DNA of 44,951 bases from Burkholderiaceae bacterium. GTDB taxonomy: Bacteria > Pseudomonadota > Gammaproteobacteria > Burkholderiales > Burkholderiaceae_C. The translations under genes and the position numbers were made by a program. The first letter of the stretch is position 1; every line of letters begins with the position of its first letter. Of this stretch, positions 7,846 to 15,815 are shown one piece after another. A model generated the notes under the pieces. The model was given only the letters and a program-made list of their open reading frames with translations. It searched no databases and had not been told where the DNA came from. The stretch is from the NCBI GenBank assembly GCA_019745555.1, contig JAIESX010000015.1:1-44951 (forward strand), read 5' to 3'.

Positions 7846-8780
7846 GTGGGTCGTCCTTGGGCTGTGGTTGGGAGGGCGTGGATGGGCATTTTGCGCCCGG
7901 CGTAGACCAGGGCGATCACGGCCAGGCCGCAGCCCAGGGTGAGTGCGTCCAGGCGCTCGCCCAGCAGGGGCACGGCGAAGAGCATGGACATGAAGGGCTG
8001 CAACAACTGCAGCTGGCTCACGCGCACCGTGCCGCCCAGGGCCAGGCCCTGGTACCAAGCGAAGAAGCCCAGCCACATGGAGAACACCGCGGTGTAGGCA
8101 AAGCCGCCCCAGGCTGCGGCGCTGACGGCCTGCTGCGGCCAGGTCCAGAGCGTGAGCGGCAGCGTGAGGGGCAGGGACAGCAGCAGGGCCCAGCAGATCA
8201 CGTGTGTGGCGGACATCTCTTGTGCAAGACGTGCGCCATGCGCGTAACCCACGGCGGCGCAGAGCATGGCCAGCAGCAGGAGCCCGTCGGCCGGGTGCAG
8301 GCTGAGCCCGGCGCCACCCGAACGCAGGACAGCAAAGCTCACCACCAGACCCGTGCCGCCCAGTGCGCAAAGCCAGAAACCCGCCGAAGGACGCTGGCCC
8401 TGCAGCAGCGCGCCCACGGCCGCCGTGGCCAGGGGCAGCACGCCCACGATCACGCTGGCGTGCACGGCTTCCACGTGACGCATGGCGATGGAGGTGCAGA
8501 TCGGAAAACCGAAGACCACGCCCAGCGCCACCCAGGCCAGGGCCGGCCATTGAGCGCGGGTGGGCCGCGGGGCATGCACGGCCAGCAGGTAGAGGGCCGA
8601 AAGCGCGGCCGCCACCACGGCGCGGCCGGTGGCGATGTACAGCCCGCCGAGCTGCGGCGCCTCGGGGGTGCCCGTGGCCAGGCGTGTCATGGGCAGGGTG
8701 AGGGCGAAGACGGCCACCCCCAGCAGGCCGAACGCGTAGCCGCGGCGCATCGTCTCGTGGGCAGGAGAAAGAGTCTGCAT
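7842..8780 (-). CDS. EamA/DMT-family transporter
   Basis: A 312-residue membrane protein with about ten hydrophobic helices in two EamA repeats (about 15-145 and 160-295). Typical stretches are YAFGLLGVAVFALTLPMTRL and FVPLLGERL-like 'AVPLLGERLDALTLGCGLAV' at the end of repeat two. Members are inner-membrane exporters of amino acids and other metabolites. It is the first gene of an operon with aminotransferase, PhzF-like and glyoxalase-like genes, each overlapping the next by 4 nt. It is divergent from a MocR-type regulator, so export of an amino acid or amine linked to the aminotransferase is likely. Confidence 0.92.
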   Translation of the reverse strand: MQTLSPAHETMRRGYAFGLLGVAVFALTLPMTRLATGTPEAPQLGGLYIATGRAVVAAALSALYLLAVHAPRPTRAQWPALAWVALGVVFGFPICTSIAMRHVEAVHASVIVGVLPLATAAVGALLQGQRPSAGFWLCALGGTGLVVSFAVLRSGGAGLSLHPADGLLLLAMLCAAVGYAHGARLAQEMSATHVICWALLLSLPLTLPLTLWTWPQQAVSAAAWGGFAYTAVFSMWLGFFAWYQGLALGGTVRVSQLQLLQPFMSMLFAVPLLGERLDALTLGCGLAVIALVYAGRKMPIHALPTTAQGRPT

Positions 8781-8815
8781 GGCCTTGACACTCTAAGCTC
8801 GGTACCAGCACACTT

Positions 8816-8854
8816 GCAGTACAGTTTTCCCGACAATTTCCTGATCTGTATTGC
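8816..8854. promoter_or_regulatory. Candidate MocR operator (inverted repeat)
   Basis: GCAGTACAG (8816-8824) and CTGTATTGC (8846-8854) are inverted repeats with eight of nine matches, separated by 21 bp. They lie in the 122-bp gap between the divergent EamA operon and MocR gene. A second short palindrome, GCTGCC-GCG-GGCAGC (8853-8867), follows. Wide spacing of half-sites is usual for MocR regulators. Binding is inferred. Confidence 0.45.
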
Positions 8855-8902
8855 TGCCGCGGGCAGCACAGCACCGTTCAGAACGTCCTGCAGGAGTGCA
8901 CC

Positions 8903-10327
8903 ATGCTGACCCCCGGCGCCGCCCGGACCCTGGCCGAACAGCTGGCCGGCCGTTACGCCCAGCGCATCCACGATCGCCTGCTCGCGCCGGGCAGCCGCCT
9001 GCCCTCGGTGCGGCAGTGCGCCGCGCAGCAGGGCGTGAGCCCGTCCACGGTGGTGGCCGCCTACGACCGCCTGCTGGCCCAGGGCCTGGTGGAGGCGCGG
9101 CGCAACCGCGGTTTCTATGTGCGCGAGGCCGTGGTGGCACCCCGGCGCCGCAGCCCGGCGCCCGCCGCTGCGGGCGGGGTTGCTCCGGAGTTGGCGCCCG
9201 TGGACGCCACGGCGCTGATCCGCGCCATGTTCCACAACCGCGCCGAGGGGCCGCAGCCCGGCACCGGTGTCTTCCCGCCGGACTGGCTGGAGACGCCCTT
9301 TCTCGCCACCGCCGTGCGCCGTGTGACGGGGCCGGCCGCGCTGCGCTCGGCCTCGCTGCAGTACGGTGAACCGGCGGGCGACGCCAGCCTGCGCCGCGCC
9401 CTGGCCGACAAGCTGGCCGGCCTGAACATCCAGGCGACACCCGCGCAGATCATCACCACGGTGGGTGCCTCGCAGGCACTGGACATCGTGAGCCGTACCC
9501 TTTTGCGCCCGGGGGACCCGGTGATGGTGGAGGAGCCGGGCTGGGCCGTGGAGTTCGCGCGTCTCGCGGCCCTGGGCATGCGCATCCTGCCCGTGCCGCG
9601 CGGGCCCGAGGGCCCGGATCTGGCAGTGATGGCGCGCTACTGCGAGGTGCATCGCCCGCGCCTCTTCGTCAGTGTCAGCGTGCTGCACAACCCCACCGGC
9701 TACAGCCTCACGCCGGGCAGCGCGCACCGCATCCTGCAGCTGGCCGCCGCGCACGACTTCCACATCGTCGAGGACGACACCTACAGCCATCTGGCGCCCG
9801 AGCAGGCCGTGCGCCTGTGCGCGCTCGACGAGCTGCAGCGCACCATCTACGTCAGCGGCTTCGCCAAGATCCTCGCGCCGGGCTGGCGCGTCGGCTATCT
9901 GGCGGCGCCCGAGGCCCTGGTCATGCGTCTGCTCGACACCAAGCTGATCTCCACGCTGAGCACGCCACCACTGCTGGAGCAGGCGCTGGCCTGGTGCATC
10001 GCGCAGGGTCAGCTGCGCCGCCATGCCGAGCGTGTGCGGGTCCGGCTCGATGCCGCACGGGCGCGCAGCGTCAGGCTGGCCGAGGCGCACGGTTGCCGTT
10101 TTGTGGCGCCGCCCGCGGGACTGTTCGGCTGGGTGGACACAGGCGTGGACACCGAGGTGCTGGCGCAGCGCCTGCTCGACCAGGGCTGGCTGCTCGCACC
10201 GGGCGCGCTCTTCCATGCCGGGCGCCAGAGCAGCACGCTGATGCGCATCAACTACGCCACCACGCAGGAGGCGGCGTTCTGGAAGGTGTTCGCCCGTGCG
10301 CGCGATGCGCTCGCCGCGCGCGGCTGA
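8903..10327 (+). CDS. MocR-family (GntR HTH plus aminotransferase fold) transcriptional regulator
   Basis: A 474-residue fusion. Residues about 10-75 form a GntR-type winged helix (SRLPSVRQCAAQQGVSPSTV, then VAAYDRLLAQGLVEARRNRG). Residues about 100-470 form a fold-type I aminotransferase domain with HNPTG (262-266), VEDDTYSHL (289-297) and the PLP lysine Lys322 in SGFAKILAPGWRVGY. These proteins use the aminotransferase domain to sense PLP or an amino compound rather than as an enzyme. The ATG at 8903 follows a CAGGAG site. It is divergent from the EamA-aminotransferase-PhzF operon and probably controls it. Confidence 0.95.
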   Translation: MLTPGAARTLAEQLAGRYAQRIHDRLLAPGSRLPSVRQCAAQQGVSPSTVVAAYDRLLAQGLVEARRNRGFYVREAVVAPRRRSPAPAAAGGVAPELAPVDATALIRAMFHNRAEGPQPGTGVFPPDWLETPFLATAVRRVTGPAALRSASLQYGEPAGDASLRRALADKLAGLNIQATPAQIITTVGASQALDIVSRTLLRPGDPVMVEEPGWAVEFARLAALGMRILPVPRGPEGPDLAVMARYCEVHRPRLFVSVSVLHNPTGYSLTPGSAHRILQLAAAHDFHIVEDDTYSHLAPEQAVRLCALDELQRTIYVSGFAKILAPGWRVGYLAAPEALVMRLLDTKLISTLSTPPLLEQALAWCIAQGQLRRHAERVRVRLDAARARSVRLAEAHGCRFVAPPAGLFGWVDTGVDTEVLAQRLLDQGWLLAPGALFHAGRQSSTLMRINYATTQEAAFWKVFARARDALAARG

Positions 10328-10336
10328 GACAGGACA

Positions 10337-10369
10337 CCTGCTCACACGCAGGACAGCAAGGTGAGCAGG
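10337..10369. terminator. Inverted repeat between convergent genes, possible bidirectional terminator
   Basis: CCTGCTCAC (10337-10345) pairs perfectly with GTGAGCAGG (10361-10369), with a 15-nt loop. It lies in the 44-bp space between the stops of the MocR gene and the HDOD gene. There is no clear T-run on either side, so termination is only likely by position. Confidence 0.4.
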
Positions 10370-10371
10370 CC

Positions 10372-11520
10372 CTAGCGGGCCAGGCCGGCCAGCGTGCGCA
10401 GCAGGGCGCGGTTCAGGTCTTCGGGGGCGTAGCCATAGCTCTCGCTGAGCGTGCGCGTGCCGCGGGCGTCGCCGGCCTCGATGGCGTGCGCGAGCTGCAG
10501 TGCGGGCACATAGGGCCCGGTGCCCTCGAGCAGGGACTGCAGGATGCGCTGCGACAGCGGCAGCCTCTCGAGCAGCGTTGCCAGCGGCTCGCCGAGCAGG
10601 CGGTCGAGCTGGGCATAGAGGCCGCAGAGGTAGACCTCGCGGCGCAGGTCCTCCTCGTCACCGGGATCGAGCAGGTGCTCGACCAGGCGCGCACGCACGG
10701 CCATGCTGCTGCGCACGGGCTGCAGGTCGGCCTCGCCACTGGCCTGGGCCAGCTGCTCCAGCAGCCAGTCCTGCACGTGCTTCAGGCCCCAGAGCTGCAG
10801 ACCGCGCTGCACGGTGTCGATCTCGCCGCGCTGCCGCCCGGCGGCGACGTTGACCTGCAGCAGGAAACGGTAGCTCAGCACCGGGTCGGCGCAGAGCAGG
10901 TCCTCGAGCCGGTCCCAGGAGGCATCGGTATCGATGGCGCGCACCACGCGGCTGATGGCCGTGCGGTCGGGCTGCCGCGCGGCAGCGGCCAGCGCCTGCA
11001 GCGTGGACGCCACCGGCCAGCCGGCCACGCCCCAGGCCTCGCGCTGGTCCAGTGCGGCCACCGCTTGCGCGTGCAGATCGGGCGCGAGCAGGATCTGTCC
11101 CGGCGGCAGCAGGTCGACGGGATCGTGGCCATCCAGGCGGTAGAGCCCGGGGCGGCCGGGCGCTGGCGCGGCGTCGGGCCGGCCGGGCCAGACCAGGGGC
11201 AGGCCGCGGGCCTGTGCCTGCAGCGCACGGGGGCGCAGCACGGCGTCGGCGGCCGCTTCGGGGGGCATCGCGATCCAGGGACCGTCGCTGCGGCCGTGCA
11301 CCAGCAGGTCCAACAGCAGGATGGGGTGTTGCACCGAGAGCAGCAGCTGCGGTGCGCGTGCGGGCCAGAGCTCGGCCAGCGTGGCCAGCAGGTGGCGCGC
11401 ATCGACACCGGTGGCCGCGGCCGGGGCGTCGACCCGCAGTTCGATGCCGGCGATCTCGCGCCGGCGGCTCCACAGCAGGCGGTAGCCCAGGGTGAGGGTG
11501 GCTAGGACAGAGTCGGTCAT
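10372..11520 (-). CDS. HDOD-domain signalling protein with degenerate EAL-like N-terminus
   Basis: A 382-residue protein with the layout of the YuxH/CdgJ-like group. Residues about 10-170 resemble an EAL fold (start LGYRLLWSRRREIAGIELRV, a strand-helix series, WPVASTLQAL) but lack the catalytic ExL motif and the acidic metal ligands. Residues about 185-375 form an HDOD domain (VVRAIDTDASWDRLEDLLCA DPVLSYRFLLQVN-type start, GLKHVQDWLLEQL, and LCGLYAQLDRLL). Such proteins act in signalling, in some species on motility or chemotaxis. It follows flgL on the same strand after 46 bp, so it is probably expressed with the hook genes. Specific role unknown. Confidence 0.82.
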   Translation of the reverse strand: MTDSVLATLTLGYRLLWSRRREIAGIELRVDAPAAATGVDARHLLATLAELWPARAPQLLLSVQHPILLLDLLVHGRSDGPWIAMPPEAAADAVLRPRALQAQARGLPLVWPGRPDAAPAPGRPGLYRLDGHDPVDLLPPGQILLAPDLHAQAVAALDQREAWGVAGWPVASTLQALAAAARQPDRTAISRVVRAIDTDASWDRLEDLLCADPVLSYRFLLQVNVAAGRQRGEIDTVQRGLQLWGLKHVQDWLLEQLAQASGEADLQPVRSSMAVRARLVEHLLDPGDEEDLRREVYLCGLYAQLDRLLGEPLATLLERLPLSQRILQSLLEGTGPYVPALQLAHAIEAGDARGTRTLSESYGYAPEDLNRALLRTLAGLAR

Positions 11521-11566
11521 GCAGTGCGTGGGAGCCTACGGCGCTCAACGCAACCGTGGGGCAGGG

Positions 11567-12883
11567 TCAGCCCAGATAGTTGAAGAGGGACAGTCGCTGG
11601 ATCTGCGCATAGGACTGCAGCGCTGCCTGATAGCCGGTCTGCTTGAGCTGGAACTCCGAGATGCCCTGGATCATGTCCATATCTTCGGCGCGCGAGCGAT
11701 CTCCCGCGAGCTGGATGGTCTTCTCACCCTGCGTGCTCTCGATATTGTCGGCTCGCCTGAGCAATTCGCCGGCCTGGCTGCGCGAGGTCGAGATGCGCTC
11801 CAGGGCGCTGTCGATCTGTGCCAGAGAAATGGCCAGCGCATGCGCCAGCACGTTGCCGTTGGGTGCGCCGTCCACGCTGGCGATGGCCTGGTCGAGCACG
11901 GCAAAGACGTCCGAGCGCACCGAGGGCGTGACCGTGACCGCGTCACCATCGGCGGGCTTTCCCTGGGCCACCAGAGTGATGCCGTCGAAGCTGATGTCCT
12001 GTCCGTCGACGTAGGGCTGGTCGGACAGAACAGCGACAGCGGCCGCGCCGGTGGGGTCGGCGACGGGATCGTAGCGGTAGACATCGTAGGTGATGGTGGG
12101 GGGGAGGTTGGGCTGGATAGGATGCGGCGTGACGTTGAAGGTCAGCATGTAGCTCTGGCCCGTGAGCGCGCCCGGGTTGACGACCCGGCCGATGCCTGTC
12201 CAGACTTCGCCGGTGTTCGTCGTGTTCAGCGCACTCTTGGGGGGCAGCAGCGCAGCGCGCAGTGCATCGATGCCTGTCGGCGCAGTCGCCAGGTCCGCAG
12301 TGCCCAGCTTCAGGTCGAACACCCCATTGCCGGTGGGAACGTTCATCCAGGTGGCTTCACCGTCCATGGTGGCGGGGACTGAGACCGCGTCGCCGCTGCG
12401 GGTGCCGCCGATGCCGCTGAACACCACGCCTGTCACCACATCGATGAAGGGTTGCGGCGCGCTGCCCAGACCGCTGAACAGGGGCACACCGTTGCTGTCC
12501 AGCTTGTTGGCGTAGCCGAACAGCTGGTCGCGCATGCCCTTGATCTCCTGGGCGATGGCGGCGCGGTCCGAGGGCGAGTAGCCCGCATCGCCGGCAGCGA
12601 TCATGAGCTGGCGGATGTTTTGCAGCAGCTCCATGCTGTTGCCCAGTGTGCCTTCGGCCACTGCGAGCGAGTTGCGCTGCAGGTTGAGGGCGCGCACTTC
12701 CACGTCCACGCGCCGTGAGCGCGTCATCGCGCGCTCGGCCTGGGCTGCGCCCGTGGGATCATCGCTGGCGCGAATGACCTTCTTGCCGGCCGAGAGTTTT
12801 TCCTGCAGCTCCGAGAGCTGCGTCTGGCGCGTGGTCAGCGTGGCCAGGGTGCGGTCATAGGTGTTGGCGGTTCCAAGTCTCAT
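11567..12883 (-). CDS. flgL: Flagellar hook-filament junction protein FlgL (HAP3)
   Basis: A 438-residue protein with flagellin-like ends. The N-terminus has RLGTANTYDRTLATLTTRQT and SAGKKVIRASDDPTGAAQAE (the conserved 'ASDDP' turn). The C-terminus has QGISEFQLKQTGYQAALQSY and ends in the helical RLSLFNYLG. It joins FlgK to the filament outside the cell. It is longer than the enteric protein (about 317 residues), with the extra length in a beta-rich middle (about 150-330), probably surface-exposed. It is preceded by flgK with a 13-bp gap and followed by the HDOD gene. Confidence 0.95.
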   Translation of the reverse strand: MRLGTANTYDRTLATLTTRQTQLSELQEKLSAGKKVIRASDDPTGAAQAERAMTRSRRVDVEVRALNLQRNSLAVAEGTLGNSMELLQNIRQLMIAAGDAGYSPSDRAAIAQEIKGMRDQLFGYANKLDSNGVPLFSGLGSAPQPFIDVVTGVVFSGIGGTRSGDAVSVPATMDGEATWMNVPTGNGVFDLKLGTADLATAPTGIDALRAALLPPKSALNTTNTGEVWTGIGRVVNPGALTGQSYMLTFNVTPHPIQPNLPPTITYDVYRYDPVADPTGAAAVAVLSDQPYVDGQDISFDGITLVAQGKPADGDAVTVTPSVRSDVFAVLDQAIASVDGAPNGNVLAHALAISLAQIDSALERISTSRSQAGELLRRADNIESTQGEKTIQLAGDRSRAEDMDMIQGISEFQLKQTGYQAALQSYAQIQRLSLFNYLG

Positions 12884-12896
12884 GGCGCTAGCCCTT

Positions 12897-14945
12897 TCAG
12901 CCGGTCAGCGAGTCCAGCAGGGTGTTGAAAATGCCTTGGGCGATCTGCATCATCTTGCCGGCTGCCTGATAGGCCTGCTGGTACTGCAGCATGCGTGCCG
13001 CCTCTTCGTCCAGGTTGACGCCGGAGACGGCGGTGCGGTCCTGCTCCAGGCTCACGGCAATGTTGTCCGAGACAATTGCGGCCTGCTTTGCGCCCTGGAC
13101 CTTGGTGCCGATCTCCGCCATCAGGCTGGCGTAGCCGTCGGTGAGAACACCGCCATCGAACATCGCCAGGTCGCGCAGATTCAGCATGGCCAGGGCATTG
13201 CCGGCATCGAGCTGAGGATAGGGGTTGGCATCGATCGTGTAGGTATCGTTGGCCGAGGGTACGCCCTTGAGTGTCAGTGACCAGCCCCATTCGCTGTCAG
13301 GGTCGTAGGGCAGGTTGGTGCTGCGACCCTCCGCGGTGATGGCGGTGCCCGGGGTGTAGGTGTACTTCTGGCCCGCCGGGTGGGCGGCCACCGCGGCTGC
13401 GTAGGCGGCACCCGTGGGGTCCAGCGGCGGCGGACCGTCCAGGGTGGCGACCAGACCGGCGTAGCCTGCATCGTCGGAACGGATGAACTGCCCCGGTCCG
13501 ACAAAGCGGATCGTTACCGCGGGCGCCGTGGGCACGTTGGGCGGCAGGGGGACCGTGGTGGTGGTCAGGCTTTGCAGCGCGAGTGCACCGGTATTGTTGG
13601 TTCCCGCGCGCGCCGAGATCGGGCTGGCCATGGCCAGTTCACGCGGCGACGAGAAGGCGGTGGCAATGCCGCGCGCGGCATTCGCGAACGGCGTGATCAC
13701 GATGCGGTCACCCGCGACCGGCGCGCCAGCGGACGTGACGGTCAGGCCGTCGATCAGCACCGGGTTGGTCGCGCCGAAGTCGAAGGCGGTCTGCACGCCG
13801 TCGGACAGACGCGTGATGGTGCCCGTTGTGCCCGAGGTGAAGGTGAACTCGTAATTGCTCGACAGGAAGGACGTGGTGCCCGAGGGATTGGCCTGGACGC
13901 CGATCGTGAGCGTGCCGGTGCCGGTGTTGGTGGAGGCCGGATAGCCGGCGGGCAGCGCGCTCAGGTTGAACAGGGGATTGCCCGGATCGCCATTGAGGTC
14001 CAGGCCCAGAGCCTGCTGCTCGTTCATCCGGGTGCCGATGGCCAGGGCCATTCGGCCCAGCAGGTTGGTGGCATCGACGATGTCGCTGTTCATGAAGCGC
14101 AACAGGCCTGCGACCTCGCCCCCGCCTAGCGTGGACTCTTCCAGCGTGCGCGTGACCGTGCCCACCGTGATGGCGAGTTTGGCCTTGGCCGGGTCGCCGA
14201 ACTCGTCTTGCACGATCGACACCGGTGAGACCGTCTTGCCCAGCACCAGCGGCTGGCTGCCTGCAATGAAGATGCTCAGCGTCCCGTCATCGGCCTTCAG
14301 GTTGGTGGTCTGCACATACTGGTTCAGATCACGGATCAGCTGGTCGCGCTGGTCCAGCAGGTCGTTGGGCGTCTGGCCGCTGCCCGTGGCCAGGGCGATC
14401 TTCTCGTTCACCTTGGCGATCTGGCTGGCCAGGCTGTTGATCGTGGTGGCGTCATTGCGCAGCTGCGCCAGCGTGCCCAGACGCAGCTCGTTGAGTGCCT
14501 CGGACGTCGAGCGGAAGCGACGGGCCATTTCGTCAGCGCGTGCCAGCACCACCGCGCGTGCCGTCAGGTCGGTGGGCGCGTTGCTGATGTCCGAGAAGGA
14601 GTTGAGCATGTCGCTGACGACGGCGCCCAGGCCGTTCTCGCCGCCGGGGAACAGGCTCTCGAGCCGCTGCATGTAGGCATAGCGCGTGGTGTCCGAGGCC
14701 GCGACCGACCTGGATGTGGCGGCCTGGCGGGTCAGGAACTCGTCGTAGACGCGTTTGACCGTCAGGACTTCCACGCCCTTGCCGAAATAGCCGCTGCCCG
14801 TGAACTGGCCCGGGATGTTGGTCTGCACGATCGCCTGGCGTGAATAACCCGGCGTGTTGACGTTGGCGATGTTGTTGCCGATGGTCTGCAGCGCGCTCTG
14901 GTTCGCGTTGAGCGCCGTCAGGCCGATCTTGATGATGCTGCTCAT
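12897..14945 (-). CDS. flgK: Flagellar hook-associated protein FlgK (HAP1)
   Basis: A 682-residue protein. The N-terminus is typical of rod/hook proteins (LTALNANQSALQTIGNNIAN, then VNTPGYSRQ), followed by the FlgK-type KGVEVLTVKRVYDEFLTRQ. The C-terminus has SGVNLDEEAARMLQYQQAYQ and AAGKMMQIAQGIFNTLLDSL, the motif shared by FlgE, F, G and K. It is longer than the enteric protein (about 547 residues) because of beta-rich insertions at about 330-590. It sits at the hook tip. Its start overlaps the flgJ stop by 4 nt, and flgL follows. Confidence 0.97.
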   Translation of the reverse strand: MSSIIKIGLTALNANQSALQTIGNNIANVNTPGYSRQAIVQTNIPGQFTGSGYFGKGVEVLTVKRVYDEFLTRQAATSRSVAASDTTRYAYMQRLESLFPGGENGLGAVVSDMLNSFSDISNAPTDLTARAVVLARADEMARRFRSTSEALNELRLGTLAQLRNDATTINSLASQIAKVNEKIALATGSGQTPNDLLDQRDQLIRDLNQYVQTTNLKADDGTLSIFIAGSQPLVLGKTVSPVSIVQDEFGDPAKAKLAITVGTVTRTLEESTLGGGEVAGLLRFMNSDIVDATNLLGRMALAIGTRMNEQQALGLDLNGDPGNPLFNLSALPAGYPASTNTGTGTLTIGVQANPSGTTSFLSSNYEFTFTSGTTGTITRLSDGVQTAFDFGATNPVLIDGLTVTSAGAPVAGDRIVITPFANAARGIATAFSSPRELAMASPISARAGTNNTGALALQSLTTTTVPLPPNVPTAPAVTIRFVGPGQFIRSDDAGYAGLVATLDGPPPLDPTGAAYAAAVAAHPAGQKYTYTPGTAITAEGRSTNLPYDPDSEWGWSLTLKGVPSANDTYTIDANPYPQLDAGNALAMLNLRDLAMFDGGVLTDGYASLMAEIGTKVQGAKQAAIVSDNIAVSLEQDRTAVSGVNLDEEAARMLQYQQAYQAAGKMMQIAQGIFNTLLDSLTG

Positions 14946-15814
14946 GACAGTTTCCCTGCGTCAGCGGCACGCTGCAGCTGCAGCGTGGTGTTGATGGCCC
15001 GGCTGAGCTTGGCTGCGTAGTCGGGGTCCGTGGCATAGCCGCCGTCCTGCAGGCCCCGGGCCCAGCCCTGTACGGTGCCGGCCTGTTCACGCGCCTGTGC
15101 ATAGCGCGGGCTGTTGCCGACCAGGCGCGCGAAGTCGCGGTAGGACTCGGCGTAGGAGTCATAGGCGCGGAAGCGCCCCACGGTCTTCTGTGCCACGCCA
15201 TCCACGTATTCGGTGGTGGTGACCTCGGCGACCTTGCCCTTCCAGTCCGCCGTGGCCTTGATGCCGAAGAGGTTGTGCGAGGGGCTGCCGTCCTTCATGA
15301 GGATCTCGCGCCGGCCCCAGCCGCTCTCGTGCCCGGCCTGGCCCAGCAGGTAGCTGGCCGGCAGGCCGCTGCTGCGCTCGATGTCCTGCGCGGTGGCGGC
15401 GTGCTGCTGTACGAAGCGGCGCGCGGCGTCCGATACGGGCACGACGGGCGTGGCGCTGGTCTTGTCCGTCTGGGGCTGCGCAGTACGGCCGCCGTCCTTG
15501 AGCCCCATCTGCTGCATCAGCTGCCTGGCGATCGTCTCTGCCAGACCGCCGGGCTGGCCGGCCATCTGCACCGCGAACTGCTGGTCCAGCAGATCGGTGC
15601 CCAGGTTCTCGCCCGGACTCTCGAACAGCCCGCTTTTCATCGTGGCCTCGCGCATGCTCTTGAGCAGCTCGCGCATGAACAGCGCCTCGAACTGCTTGGC
15701 GGTCTCCTTGATCGCCTCGGGCGTCGCCTGGCCGGCCTGGTACTTCAGGCGGTTCAGGCTGGACGCATCGGCGGCCAGGGCCTGCTGGGTGGAGAGCAGG
15801 TGTGAGGCGTTCAT
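14942..15814 (-). CDS. flgJ: Flagellar rod-assembly protein / peptidoglycan hydrolase FlgJ
   Basis: A 290-residue two-domain protein. The N-terminal rod-capping domain (about 30-105) has AKQFEALFMRELLKSMREAT and LLDQQFAVQMAG. The C-terminal glucosaminidase-like domain (about 125-290) has the catalytic Glu163 in GQAGHESGWGRREI and later YDSYAESYRDFARLV. It opens the peptidoglycan for the rod in the periplasm. It lies 1 bp after flgI and overlaps flgK by ATGA. This dual-domain form is normal for beta- and gammaproteobacteria. Confidence 0.97.
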   Translation of the reverse strand: MNASHLLSTQQALAADASSLNRLKYQAGQATPEAIKETAKQFEALFMRELLKSMREATMKSGLFESPGENLGTDLLDQQFAVQMAGQPGGLAETIARQLMQQMGLKDGGRTAQPQTDKTSATPVVPVSDAARRFVQQHAATAQDIERSSGLPASYLLGQAGHESGWGRREILMKDGSPSHNLFGIKATADWKGKVAEVTTTEYVDGVAQKTVGRFRAYDSYAESYRDFARLVGNSPRYAQAREQAGTVQGWARGLQDGGYATDPDYAAKLSRAINTTLQLQRAADAGKLS

Positions 15815-15815
15815 G

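Noticed and set aside
7846..8874. Possible long N-terminal extension of the aminotransferase
   Set aside because: This frame overlaps the whole EamA gene, reads as Arg/Ala/Gly-rich low-complexity sequence, and the family N-terminus begins at 7845.
8687..10345. Very long minus-strand open frame opposite the MocR gene
   Set aside because: It is a shadow of the MocR coding frame in high-GC DNA; its translation is low-complexity and matches no family, while the plus strand encodes a complete MocR protein.
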